Of a stretch of DNA of 13,253 nt, positions 1-7,008 are shown piece by piece. The stretch covers positions 1-13,253 of the forward strand of contig DAOVTG010000044.1 of NCBI GenBank assembly GCA_030633185.1, written 5' to 3'. The translations under genes were made by a program, and so were the position numbers. The notes beneath the pieces were generated by a model. The model made no database searches and had not been told where the DNA came from. It saw nothing but the letters and a program-made list of their open reading frames with translations. Positions within the stretch are counted from its first letter, which is position 1, and each line of letters starts with the position of its first letter. Source of the stretch: Deltaproteobacteria bacterium. GTDB lineage: Bacteria; Desulfobacterota; Anaeroferrophillalia; Anaeroferrophillales; Tharpellaceae.

Positions 1-603
1 GAGTGCACTTATAGCTTTAATATTGGCAGTGATTTCGTCAACGTAGGTGTCGCCTTGATTGATGTAGCTCTGGGGAATGTTATGGGCTGAAAAGATGATA
101 TGGGTCTTTTCTGAATCAAGTTGAAAGTCTTTTTCTCGGGCCGCTTCAAGAATTTTTGCTGCGATCAGTTGATTATAGGCTGTTTCTCGATACCAGTTCT
201 CCAGGCGTACCAGCTCAAGTTTGCTGGTTGTGGTAACCTCTTCGAGGGTTTTGTAATAGGCCGCTGAACTGATGGTTGAAGAGTGGGGAGAGGGGGAGAG
301 CGCAAAAATCCTGGTTATCCCTTGATTGGTCATCTCCTCAACGATTTTTTCGATACTTGGTTCGGCATAACGAAAAGCGAGAAAAACCGGTAACTCATCG
401 AGTTCTTTTGAGAGTTTTTCGCGAATTTCCCGACAGATTGAGGGCAACGGCGAACCACCGCCAATAGCCTGATACTTTTTTTCTACCCGCTCTAACAATC
501 CCGGTGGCAGCGGGTCGCGGTGCAGCAGTCGTTTCAGGAAAGGTTCGATCTCTTCAGTTTTTTCCGGGCCGCCGTAGGCCAATAATAAAATTGCTTCTTT
601 CAT
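1..603 (-). CDS. hemH: Ferrochelatase HemH (N-terminal two thirds; runs off the window)
   Basis: Inserts ferrous iron into the porphyrin ring in the last step of haem synthesis (or coproporphyrin in the alternative route). The reading frame is open for 201 codons from the ATG at 603 to the left edge. It begins MKEAILLLAYGGPE, the usual ferrochelatase opening, and carries the Y-x-x-IGGGSPL segment near residues 44-53. The FSAHNIP motif has the conserved catalytic histidine at about residue 174, followed by QGDTY. The C-terminal part of the family (about 320 residues in full) lies outside the window. The gene starts 33 bp after the mqnD stop on the same strand, so the two are probably co-transcribed; both serve respiratory cofactors (haem and menaquinone). 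No strong ribosome site is visible; a weak purine stretch lies about 15 bases upstream. Confidence 0.93.
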   Translation of the reverse strand, partial: MKEAILLLAYGGPEKTEEIEPFLKRLLHRDPLPPGLLERVEKKYQAIGGGSPLPSICREIREKLSKELDELPVFLAFRYAEPSIEKIVEEMTNQGITRIFALSPSPHSSTISSAAYYKTLEEVTTTSKLELVRLENWYRETAYNQLIAAKILEAAREKDFQLDSEKTHIIFSAHNIPQSYINQGDTYVDEITANIKAISAL

Positions 604-636
604 AATAGTTCGCTATTTTCCCAGCATTCCCTGTTT

Positions 637-1503
637 TCAAGGGGCAAATTCGACGATTACTGGTTTTTTGATGATTCCGGCCTCATAGCCACGGCGGAAA
701 AGTTCGATGATTCCGGTGCGGGCCGCTTCGGGGTATTCTAGGGTATCCCGGTTGGCGTAAAGATTTAAGTAGCGGTCGAGCAGGGTTCGGTCATTGAGGG
801 CCGGATCATCTCGTATCTCACGGGCCAGGAGGTAGTCAATGACCTCATCGCGATGGTCGAGGGCGTAAGCGATGCTTTGCCGTAAAAGATCCGAGATGAC
901 GGCAATCTTTCCCGCTCCCAGACTTTTGCGGATAACGTTGCCGCCTAAAGGTAGCGGCAGGCCGGTTTCTTGCCACCACCATTGACCGAGATCCAGAACT
1001 TTGTGAAAACCGCGCTTTTTATAGGTCAGGTTGCCTTCGTGAATGACGACTGCGGCATCTACCATATGATCCTGCAAGGCGGCAAAGGTGCGTCCGAAAG
1101 GGGTTATCGGGATCACCTCGGGAATAAAATCGGGGCAGATCAGTTTGAAAACCAGGTAGGCGGTTGTCGAGAAACCGGGAATCGAGATCTTTTTGCCGCT
1201 TAAATCTTCCGGGCTCAGCGCTTTCCAACTTAAAACCAGAGGGCCGTAATTGACCCCGATGCTACCGCCATGCGGTAGTAGGAGGTAGTTGTCGCTGAGA
1301 TCAGCGTAGGCACGGATCGAGACCGCGGTAATATCAACGGCCTCAGTTACAGCCAACTCATTCAAGGCCATGGTGTCATGGCGTTGATGTTCAAAAACAA
1401 AGCCTTTTGTATCTATTTTCCCCTCAAGCAGGGCATAGAACATAAAGAGGTCGTCAGAGTCGACGCTGTAGGCCAGGGTGATGGGATCTGTTGTGTTTTT
1501 CAT
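637..1503 (-). CDS. mqnD: 1,4-dihydroxy-6-naphthoate synthase MqnD (futalosine menaquinone pathway)
   Basis: MqnD converts cyclic dehypoxanthine futalosine to 1,4-dihydroxy-6-naphthoate in the futalosine route to menaquinone, in the cytoplasm. The protein is 288 residues, normal for the family, with a periplasmic-binding-protein-like fold but no signal peptide. Visible marks are the opening ITLAYSVDSDDLFMFYALLEGK, which matches the family start; a HGGSIG loop near residues 78-83; VVIHEGNLTY with the conserved histidine at about residue 155; and LPLPLGGNVIRKSL further on. The neighbouring paralogue MqnA lacks this motif combination, so MqnD is preferred. The ATG at 1503 lacks a clear Shine-Dalgarno sequence. 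The 127 bp between it and hom contain a palindromic repeat (1576-1632), so it may have its own promoter or be read through from hom. Confidence 0.92.
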   Translation of the reverse strand: MKNTTDPITLAYSVDSDDLFMFYALLEGKIDTKGFVFEHQRHDTMALNELAVTEAVDITAVSIRAYADLSDNYLLLPHGGSIGVNYGPLVLSWKALSPEDLSGKKISIPGFSTTAYLVFKLICPDFIPEVIPITPFGRTFAALQDHMVDAAVVIHEGNLTYKKRGFHKVLDLGQWWWQETGLPLPLGGNVIRKSLGAGKIAVISDLLRQSIAYALDHRDEVIDYLLAREIRDDPALNDRTLLDRYLNLYANRDTLEYPEAARTGIIELFRRGYEAGIIKKPVIVEFAP

Positions 1504-1575
1504 TGAAAATAAAAATAGCTATAAATGATATATTCGCACCCCAAAGGTACATCCAGCGGGGCGTAAAAGTCGATG

Positions 1576-1632
1576 GATGGCTAAGTAAAAAGTTCAATTG
1601 CGCAGGATATCGGAACTTTTTACGACGCCATC
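1576..1632. repeat. Short palindromic repeat, family A, at the hom stop codon
   Basis: Two 20-nt arms face each other, left 1576-1595 (GATGGCTAAGTAAAAAGTTC) and right 1613-1632 (GAACTTTTTACGACGCCATC), with a 17-nt spacer. They match at 17 of 20 positions, with an unbroken 11-bp inner stem. The right arm overlaps the hom stop codon. The arm sequence is plainly related to the ends of the element at 5943-6066 (…CTCGTAAAAAGTC). It could fold as a hairpin in the hom-mqnD mRNA, but no T-run follows, so it is not a classical terminator. Confidence 0.75.
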
Positions 1633-2941
1633 ATAAGTCACTTTCCATGCGGATGACGGCGGTTGGCGCGGCAATAATCGAGAGTTGATCGATCTCGGTT
1701 AAAGCCAGGCGCAGATCTTTTTCTTTGGCTTTATGGGTCTGCATGACGATGGCTACGGTATCACCACTCTGGCCGCGGCCCTGCTGGATGACGGAGGCAA
1801 TGCTGATCTTATTGCTGCCAAGAATGCCGGCAATTTTCGAGAGCACGGAAGTTTTGTCATGGGCCAGGAAACGGAGATAGTACTGGCTTATAATCTCGCT
1901 CATCGGTCGATAGGTTCGGGGCTTGATCGCTGCGGTCTGGAAGCTTAAGTCGGGAACCCTGCGTAGATTGTCACCGAGACGGTTGCGGGCAATGTCGACG
2001 AGGTCGCCGACCACGGCACTGGCGGTTGCCATCATTCCGGCACCCTGGCCGTAATAGAGACTCGATCCCAAGGAATCGGCATTAACAAAAACGGCATTGA
2101 AAACATCATCAATCTTGGCCAGCATATGGCTTTCCGGAATCATCGTCGGATGAACCCGGGTTTCGATGCATTCATCTTCTTGTTTGGCTATAGCTAAGAG
2201 TTTTATTTTATAGCCGAATTCACGGGCGAAGGCGAAATCGACCGGCTTAATAGCGCTGATGCCTTCGACATGGATTTTTTCGTAATCTATCGGTGTCGCA
2301 AAGGCAAGCGAGGTTAAAATAGCAAGTTTGTGGGCTGTGTCAATACCTTCAATATCAAAAGTCGGATCAGCCTCGGCGTAACCCAGATCCTGGGCCTGTT
2401 GCAAAACTTCGGCAAAATCCGCCCCCTCATCTCCCATCTTGCTTAAGATATAGTTGCAGGTGCCGTTAAGGATTCCGCAGACCGAATTAATCCGGTTACC
2501 GGCCAGAGCTTCGCGTATGACCTTGATGATGGGAATGCCGCCGGCGACACTGGCTTCATAATAGAAGTCGACACCGTTTTCCCGGGCCAGGGCAAAAAGT
2601 TCATTGCCGTGCTTGGCGAGCAGAGCTTTATTAGCGGTAACCACACTCTGTTTGCTCTGCAAAGCCCGGCTGACAAAGGTTCGGGCTGGCTCATAACCAC
2701 CAATTAATTCTATAACAATATCAATTTCGGGGTTGCCGATGAGCTCTTCGATGTTAGTGGTTAGGATGCCATCGGGTAAAGTCATGCCGCGATCCGTGGT
2801 GATATCGAGATCGGCGATTTTTTGCAGATTAAGCTCAGCTCCGAGACGGTCGCTGATTACTTGACGGTTCTCAAGCAGAACCTTGGCGACTCCGGCACCA
2901 ATTGTACCAAAACCGATTAAACCAACATTTATTATTTTCAT
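1631..2941 (-). CDS. hom: Homoserine dehydrogenase with C-terminal ACT domain
   Basis: Reduces aspartate semialdehyde to homoserine with NAD(P)H, the branch step towards threonine and methionine. The start is placed at the ATG at 2941, which gives MKIINVGLIGFGTIGAGV, 436 residues and an AGGG site about 8 bases upstream. A start at 2971 would add ten residues, has no ribosome site and is less likely. Visible are the GFGTIGAG Rossmann nucleotide-binding loop (residues 10-17), the ANKALLA motif with a conserved lysine near 105, the GILNGTCNYIL segment near 156-166, and AEADPTFDIEGIDTAHKLAIL near 189-209 with the catalytic-domain acidic residues and lysine. An ACT domain (about 355-430) suggests feedback control by an amino acid such as threonine. 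The gene follows alaC by 30 bp, an arrangement I associate with Geobacter-like bacteria. Confidence 0.95.
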   Translation of the reverse strand: MKIINVGLIGFGTIGAGVAKVLLENRQVISDRLGAELNLQKIADLDITTDRGMTLPDGILTTNIEELIGNPEIDIVIELIGGYEPARTFVSRALQSKQSVVTANKALLAKHGNELFALARENGVDFYYEASVAGGIPIIKVIREALAGNRINSVCGILNGTCNYILSKMGDEGADFAEVLQQAQDLGYAEADPTFDIEGIDTAHKLAILTSLAFATPIDYEKIHVEGISAIKPVDFAFAREFGYKIKLLAIAKQEDECIETRVHPTMIPESHMLAKIDDVFNAVFVNADSLGSSLYYGQGAGMMATASAVVGDLVDIARNRLGDNLRRVPDLSFQTAAIKPRTYRPMSEIISQYYLRFLAHDKTSVLSKIAGILGSNKISIASVIQQGRGQSGDTVAIVMQTHKAKEKDLRLALTEIDQLSIIAAPTAVIRMESDL

Positions 2942-2971
2942 CAATAAACCCTGCCGTTTGTTTATGTTCAT

Positions 2972-4138
2972 CTACATTATGTTGCGTAGTCCGCGGATAG
3001 CCTGGCGGGTTCGGTGCTCGTTCTCGACCAGAGCGAAACGGACATACTCATCACCATATTCACCAAAACCGATGCCGGGAGAGACCGCAACCTTGGTGTC
3101 TCGAATAAGTTTCTTGGCAAATTCAAGGGAGCCCATCTCTTGATATTGGTCAGGAATGCGAGCCCAGACAAACATCGTTGCCTTAGGTTTATCTACCTTC
3201 CAACCGATTCGGTTAAGACCGTCACACAAAACATCGCGGCGGTCGCGATAGATGTTGACGATCTCCTTGACACAACTCTGATCCCCTCGCAAAGCCGTGA
3301 TTGCGGCAATCTGAATCGGTTGGAACATGCCGTAGTCAAGGTAGCTCTTGATTCTGGTCAGGGCATGAATCATGCGTTGATTGCCGACGCAAAAACCGAC
3401 CCGCCAACCCGCCATGCTGTAGCTTTTAGAGAGTGAAACAAATTCAACTGCGACATCTTTGGCACCCTCAACCTGCATGATGGAGGGCGCTTTATAACCG
3501 TCAAAGGTGAGGTCGGCATAAGCAAAATCATGGACAACCAGGATGTCATTCTCTTTGGCGTAATCGACGATTTTCTGGAAAAAATCGAGGTCGATGACAG
3601 TGGTTGTCGGGTTATGCGGAAAACTGATAATCATCATCTTGGGGCGCGGCCAGGTCAGCTTGGTGGCGGCCTGTAGATCCTCAAAAAAATCGCGATCCGG
3701 AGAGAGCGGTATACTGCGCAGGTCACCACCGGCGATAATTACCGAATAGGGATGAATCGGGTAGGCCGGCGAGGGAACGAAAACGACATCTCCTGGGCCG
3801 AGGGTTGCCAGAGCCAGATGAGAGAGGCCCTCCTTGGCGCCGATCGTGGCGATCGCCTCACTTTCAGGATCGATAGAAATATCAAAACGTTTTCCATACC
3901 ATTCACAGATGGCATCACGCAGATTTGGTACTCCTCGTGAAACCGAATAGCGATGGTTGCGGGGATTGTAGAGGGCTTCTGAAGCCTTGTCGACGATATG
4001 CTGGGGCGTCGGCAAATCGGGGTTACCCATGCCGAGATCAATGATATCTTCACCCGCCTGGCGAGCCTTCATCTTAAGCTCATTAACGGTAGCAAAAACA
4101 TACGGGGGGAGTCGTTTAATGCGGTGAAATTCTTCCAT
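2972..4138 (-). CDS. alaC: AlaC-type alanine/aspartate aminotransferase (PLP fold type I)
   Basis: A class I/II PLP-dependent aminotransferase of the AlaC group, which makes alanine from pyruvate with glutamate as amino donor; close relatives act on aspartate or LL-diaminopimelate. The open frame extends back to 4489, but that extension lies antisense over rnhA and does not look like the family. The start at 4138 (MEEFHRIKRLPPYVF) has GGAG about 11 bases upstream and gives 388 residues, the family norm. Key marks are DLGMGNPDLPTP (near 34-45), PSPAYPIHPY, SFPHNPTTT (172-180), the aspartate in HDFAY (about 204) that contacts the pyridine ring, and SLSKSYSMAGWRVGF with the PLP lysine at about 238. 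It sits between rnhA (64 bp upstream) and hom (30 bp downstream), a probable operon. Substrate choice cannot be fixed from sequence. Confidence 0.92.
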   Translation of the reverse strand: MEEFHRIKRLPPYVFATVNELKMKARQAGEDIIDLGMGNPDLPTPQHIVDKASEALYNPRNHRYSVSRGVPNLRDAICEWYGKRFDISIDPESEAIATIGAKEGLSHLALATLGPGDVVFVPSPAYPIHPYSVIIAGGDLRSIPLSPDRDFFEDLQAATKLTWPRPKMMIISFPHNPTTTVIDLDFFQKIVDYAKENDILVVHDFAYADLTFDGYKAPSIMQVEGAKDVAVEFVSLSKSYSMAGWRVGFCVGNQRMIHALTRIKSYLDYGMFQPIQIAAITALRGDQSCVKEIVNIYRDRRDVLCDGLNRIGWKVDKPKATMFVWARIPDQYQEMGSLEFAKKLIRDTKVAVSPGIGFGEYGDEYVRFALVENEHRTRQAIRGLRNIM

Positions 4139-4202
4139 GATTACCAAATCTCCACTTTGAAATGTTCCAGACGCCGGGTCATAACATGTATTGTGAGCTT
4201 TT

Positions 4203-4691
4203 TCAATTATTCGTTGTACCGTTGCCCTTATAGCCGGTGTCAATCTGTTTAGAATTACTGCGAGCGGCACTGTTGGCGAGTTGGTCACAGACCTCATTTT
4301 CTTCATTGCCGGAATGACCTTTGACCCAGCACAGATCTGTTTTATGGCGTTCGACCAGTTCCAGCAGTCGTTGCCAGAGATCAGGGTTGACGGCTTTAGC
4401 ACCGGTTTTTTTATCTCTGGTCCAGTTGTTTTTCTGCCAGCGCCGGGCCCACCCTTTAGAGATGCCGTCGACCACATACTTTGAATCACTGTAGATGGTG
4501 ACCGAGCATCTCTCCTTTAAAGCTTCAAGCCCTTTGATGCAGGCCAAAAGTTCCATACGGTTGTTGGTGGTCTCTCTGAAACCGTCGGAAAGCTCTTTAC
4601 GATGTTTACCAAAAAGTAAAACAACCCCGTACCCGCCCGGGCCGGGGTTGCCGATACAACCACCATCCGTGTAAATTGTAATCTTTTTCAT
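4203..4691 (-). CDS. rnhA: Ribonuclease HI
   Basis: Cuts the RNA strand of RNA-DNA hybrids (R-loops, primer remnants) in the cytoplasm using two metal ions. The 162-residue protein opens MKKITIYTDGGCIGNPGPGG. The catalytic carboxylates are all visible: Asp9 (YTDG), Glu47 (NNRMEL), Asp69 (YSDSKYV) and Asp136 (EVCDQLA), together with His126 in the mobile WVKGHSG loop. The basic patch RRWQKNNWTRDKK (about 83-95) fits the handle region of the E. coli type. The C-terminal about 20 residues (SKQIDTGYKGNGTTNN) are a non-conserved tail. It is the first gene of the minus-strand run. A GGAGGG lies about 14 bases before the ATG, farther than usual. Confidence 0.96.
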   Translation of the reverse strand: MKKITIYTDGGCIGNPGPGGYGVVLLFGKHRKELSDGFRETTNNRMELLACIKGLEALKERCSVTIYSDSKYVVDGISKGWARRWQKNNWTRDKKTGAKAVNPDLWQRLLELVERHKTDLCWVKGHSGNEENEVCDQLANSAARSNSKQIDTGYKGNGTTNN

Positions 4692-4720
4692 ACGTCAGTT
4701 GGATTCCCTCCCATATCTCT

Positions 4721-4753
4721 CTTATACTAACCTCCTGTTTCGATCAATGTCAA
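4721..4753 (-). promoter_or_regulatory. Possible promoter upstream of rnhA (weak)
   Basis: Read on the minus strand, a perfect -35 box TTGACA (4748-4753) is followed after 21 bases by TATAAG (4721-4726). The spacing is longer than the ideal 16-18, so this is only a candidate. It is the best match in the gap and is well placed, 30-60 bases before the rnhA ATG, to drive the rnhA-alaC-hom run. Confidence 0.3.
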
Positions 4754-4807
4754 GAACCATCGTTCTAGAATTCCGATATAAGGATTTTCCGAGTTGCTTT
4801 AATCCCT

Positions 4808-5045
4808 GAAGAATTTAATTTTTTTTCAGTTGCCAGCATTGAAGAAGCTGGAGAGATTAGAGCTAACAAAAAAACAAGTCGGCTATTTGAAATTGCTGCG
4901 CCGGAAATTAAAATGGTTCGAGAAACATTGCATGTTTCACAAAATGAATTTAAACGCGTCAGAGCAAATCGACCCGATTGCGAATTCCGTGAACAGATAT
5001 TCGGATCGTGAGCCATCAGCTGCTAAGATCATGAAACATCAAAAC
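4808..5045 (+). pseudogene. Frameshifted relic of a NadS/HigA-type XRE antitoxin
   Basis: The 500-base gap between rnhA and tatT holds no intact gene, but one frame (stop at 5009-5011) reads EEFNFFSVASIEEAGEIR, then KTSRLFEIAAPEIKMVRETL and HVSQNEF. This is the N-terminal half of the NadS/HigA-like helix-turn-helix antitoxins, which typically read (S)xEAGEIxRGxxKPSRxFE…P-xVKxIRExLxxSQxEFA. The conserved end of that family (…NWEQGRREPSGAAKxLL) reappears in another frame as SDREPSAAKIM at about 5004-5036. There is no start codon, and the helix-turn-helix core between the two parts is scrambled, so the gene is dead. No partner toxin can be recognised beside it. The family assignment rests on remembered consensus, not a search. 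Confidence 0.6.
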
Positions 5046-5198
5046 GGTAATAAAATGTGGACGGTTAGAAATAGCGTTGGGCTCGGTGAGATTAAAGATG
5101 TTGCATGAATACCGTGTATGCGTTAATGATTAAACATGGTTGTTTGTTTGGAGATTGTTCCGCTTTGGATTGTCTGTAACCTCCTGAGGAGCTGTTTT

Positions 5199-5902
5199 TT
5201 GAAGAAAAGAAGAGTTGTGAAAGTAATTTTTTACAAGCTGGTTCTCCTTTTTTTGCTTTTGAGCCTTACTGGTTGTGCCTCTCTGGTGGTCGATCCGCTG
5301 CTTGAATCTATGACCCGCTCGTTGGAGCAAGAGACCGATATTGATTTGCTTGTCGACGGTAGTCCGACGCTGCTTTTGATGATCAATGGCTTTATCAAGT
5401 CAGATCCCGGAAATCCGGCACTGCTCAGAACCGGAACCCGGGCCTTCAGCGCTTATGCGATTTTGCTTGATGAAACCGGTAAACCCGGGAGGGCTCGGCT
5501 GGCCAGTGAAAAGGCCAGGTGTTACGGTTTCGAACTGCTCTGTCGAAAGTTGAAGAGATGATGTTAAGGGTGATTGAACTTGATGAGTCTACTTATTTTG
5601 GTTCGGCTCATCTCGTGTTGGGGAGTATCTACTGTTCATTGTCGCCGATGTTGGGAGGTAAGCCGGAGGTCGGCCTCCGCCATTTTGAGCGGGCTTTGAC
5701 TTTGAGTCGGCGCCAATTTTGGTCTGCCCAAGTTGCGTATGCTGATGGTTATGCCCGGCAAACCTTTAATCGAGAGCTCTTTGAAACGCTTCTCAGGGAA
5801 GTCGTCTCGCAGCCGTTGGTTGATAACGAGATGGCAACCGCCAACCGTTTGGCTCAGAAAAAAGCGATGGAGCTTTTAGAGCAGGTCGACGATATTTTTT
5901 AG
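5199..5902 (+). pseudogene. tatT: TatT-family TRAP-associated lipoprotein, broken by internal deletion
   Basis: TatT proteins (type example Treponema pallidum Tp0956) are lipid-anchored periplasmic TPR-like proteins that work with TRAP transporters. The start is a TTG at 5199, preceded by GAGGAG with a 7-base gap; it gives a lysine-rich start, a hydrophobic stretch and the lipobox LTGC. The first fragment runs through LLVDGSPTLLLMINGFIKSD and ARLASEKARCYGFELLC, then goes out of frame and stops at about 5559. A second frame picks up at LSKVEEMMLRVIELDE and continues with GSAHLVLGSIY, PMLGGKPE, HFERAL and ARQTFNRELFETLL to 5902. In intact relatives roughly 60 residues lie between the GFELLC-like and KVE-MM-like segments, so the break at about 5545-5556 is a deletion plus frameshift rather than a single-base slip. 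The missing length is estimated from memory of the family. Confidence 0.75.
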
Positions 5903-5915
5903 GGGGTTTTAAATT

Positions 5916-6281
5916 ATGAGATTGTGGAAAAAAAGTTATAGCTTGATGGTCTCGTAAAAAGTCTTTCTGCTGATCTTTAGACACAACATATAGTGTCGCA
6001 ATGCAGGATGAGACTCAATATATTGTGGTCGAAAATTAAGTTTTCGACTTTTTACGAGGGCATCAAAGATGACACCCGGCGTACTAACATTGAGGCGCTG
6101 GAGACGCTAAAGGCCAACGGGATTACCGTGATCCCGGCGGATCCTGCCGCAAATGCAGTTTTGGCCGAATTCCGTGACCAGGCTGTCGCTGAGAGTGTCG
6201 GGAATCGGGAACTATTTTTCCGCCGAAATCTATAATGAGATGATGGTCATTCTCAATAATTATCGTAAATCCCATTTTTAA
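5916..6281 (+). pseudogene. dctP: TRAP substrate-binding protein (DctP/TatP-like) remnant
   Basis: Normally the periplasmic solute-binding protein of the transporter, about 330 residues. Here an ATG at 5916, with AGGGGG 9 bases upstream, starts MRLWKKSYSL and then hits a stop inside the repeat element at 5943-6066. Coding homology returns after the element with GIKDDTRRTNIEALETLKAN, GITVIPADPAANAVLAEFRD and QAVAESVG, which match the C-terminal end of the TatP-type family. One extra T in the run at 6215-6219 then throws the frame; removing it restores LFSAEIYNEMMVILNNYRKSHF and a TAA at 6279-6281. Some 240 central residues are missing. Position just after tatT and before dctQ fits the usual gene order. 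Confidence 0.7.
5943..6066. mobile_element. MITE-like element, family A, inside the dctP remnant
   Basis: A 124-bp segment bounded by 21-bp terminal inverted repeats, 5943-5963 and 6046-6066, identical at 19 of 21 positions. The inner 13 bp (CTCGTAAAAAGTC against its complement) are perfect. There is no transposase or meaningful frame inside. The interior holds small palindromes, such as TCGAAAA-TTAAG-TTTTCGA at 6029-6047. No convincing target-site duplication is visible. It marks the break between the first codons and the C-terminal end of dctP. The palindrome at 1576-1632 has related arms. Confidence 0.7.
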
Positions 6282-6291
6282 CGAATGCATC

Positions 6292-6458
6292 ATTTTTGGT
6301 AACTATTTAGGTAGCCCCCCTGCAAACTGTCGGGATTGGGGTCATTGCTGGTACAAGGTGCGCCAGCACCCCAGCTTTGACCCCGTTTATGAGGGCGAAG
6401 CAGAGTTCGCCTCTATTTGCTAAAATTTATGGTGGGCACCTGAATAGTTACCATTTTT
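6292..6458. mobile_element. MITE-like element, family B, between dctP and dctQ, with flanking direct repeat
   Basis: Terminal inverted repeats of 22 bp, 6298-6319 (GGTAACTATTTAGGTAGCCC…) and 6431-6452 (…CACCTGAATAGTTACC), match at 18 of 22 positions with a perfect outer 10 bp. The element (6298-6452, 155 bp) is flanked on both sides by ATTTTT (6292-6297 and 6453-6458), a likely 6-bp target duplication. Inside, 6338-6384 folds into a nested hairpin: GGGGTCA/TGACCCC outside, GCTGG/CCAGC next, then GGTGC/GCACC. A second stem pairs GAGGGCGAA with TTCGCCTC (6391-6413). It has no coding capacity. Confidence 0.72.
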
Positions 6459-6483
6459 GATTAATTGTGTGAGGATCGTTTAC

Positions 6484-7008
6484 TTGAAAATTATGAAAAA
6501 TCTTAGCCGCCGCTTCAACCGGATTGAAGAGCTCTTTATCTCTCTCCTTCTGCTGGCTATGATTTTTCTCGCTTCTCTCCAGATCTTCATGCGTATCCTT
6601 TTTGACAGTGGCTTAATTTGGGCCGATCCCCTGTTACGGCATCTTGTCCTCTGGGTCGGGATGCTCGGCGCGGCTCTGGCAACCAAACATGGCAAACACA
6701 TTACGATCGATATTTTTTCTCATCTATTGCCAGCCCGAGGGGCTCTCTGGCTCAATCTTGTTCTCAATCTCTTTGCCGCGGTGGTCTGCGGTTTTCTTAC
6801 TTGGGCGGCCTTCTTATTTATCAAAAATGAGATCGCTTTTGGCAGTGGTCGAGAACTTGTCGGCATTCCTGTCTGGGCCTGGAACCTTATATTCCCGATC
6901 GCCTTTGCCTTGATGGCGGCGCGCTTTTCAGCTAAAGTTTTTGCTCATGGGGTTACCCTGCTGCACCCTCAAAGAAGCGCCTCAAGATCAATTTCCGGAT
7001 CAACCTGA
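6484..7008 (+). CDS. dctQ: TRAP transporter small permease DctQ
   Basis: The four-helix small membrane subunit of a TRAP transporter, which links the binding protein to the large DctM permease. The predicted protein is about 174 residues with hydrophobic segments at about 15-36, 50-66, 85-112 and 124-148, and the family-typical stretches RILFDSGLIWADPLLRHLV, WVGMLGAALATKHGKHITID and VGIPVWAWN. The start is uncertain. The TTG at 6484 has GAGG 9 bases upstream and is preferred; the ATG at 6493 is possible. A TTG at 6457 would begin at the edge of the family B repeat. The stop overlaps the dctM ATG by one base. This is the only gene of the operon still open end to end, but with dctP and dctM broken it is unlikely to form a working transporter. 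Confidence 0.85.
   Translation: MKIMKNLSRRFNRIEELFISLLLLAMIFLASLQIFMRILFDSGLIWADPLLRHLVLWVGMLGAALATKHGKHITIDIFSHLLPARGALWLNLVLNLFAAVVCGFLTWAAFLFIKNEIAFGSGRELVGIPVWAWNLIFPIAFALMAARFSAKVFAHGVTLLHPQRSASRSISGST

Noticed and set aside
4139..4489. 117-codon N-terminal extension of the alaC reading frame
   Set aside because: It lies antisense inside rnhA, has no family similarity, and the internal ATG at 4138 has a ribosome site and gives the normal length.
4765..5016. 83-codon minus-strand open frame in the rnhA-tatT gap
   Set aside because: It covers the same bases as the antitoxin relic, which is recognisable on the plus strand; it has no ribosome site and no motif.
5519..5902. tatT read as two overlapping genes or a programmed frameshift
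   Set aside because: A simple frameshift would join the parts without loss, but about 60 family residues appear to be missing at the joint and no slippery sequence is visible.
5993..6235. Stand-alone 80-residue protein within the dctP remnant
   Set aside because: Its first residues come from the family A repeat and its last ones from a frameshift; only the middle is DctP sequence, so it is not a new gene.
6338..6384. tRNA-like or structured RNA gene
   Set aside because: The paired blocks form one nested hairpin, not a cloverleaf, and lie wholly inside an inverted-repeat element.
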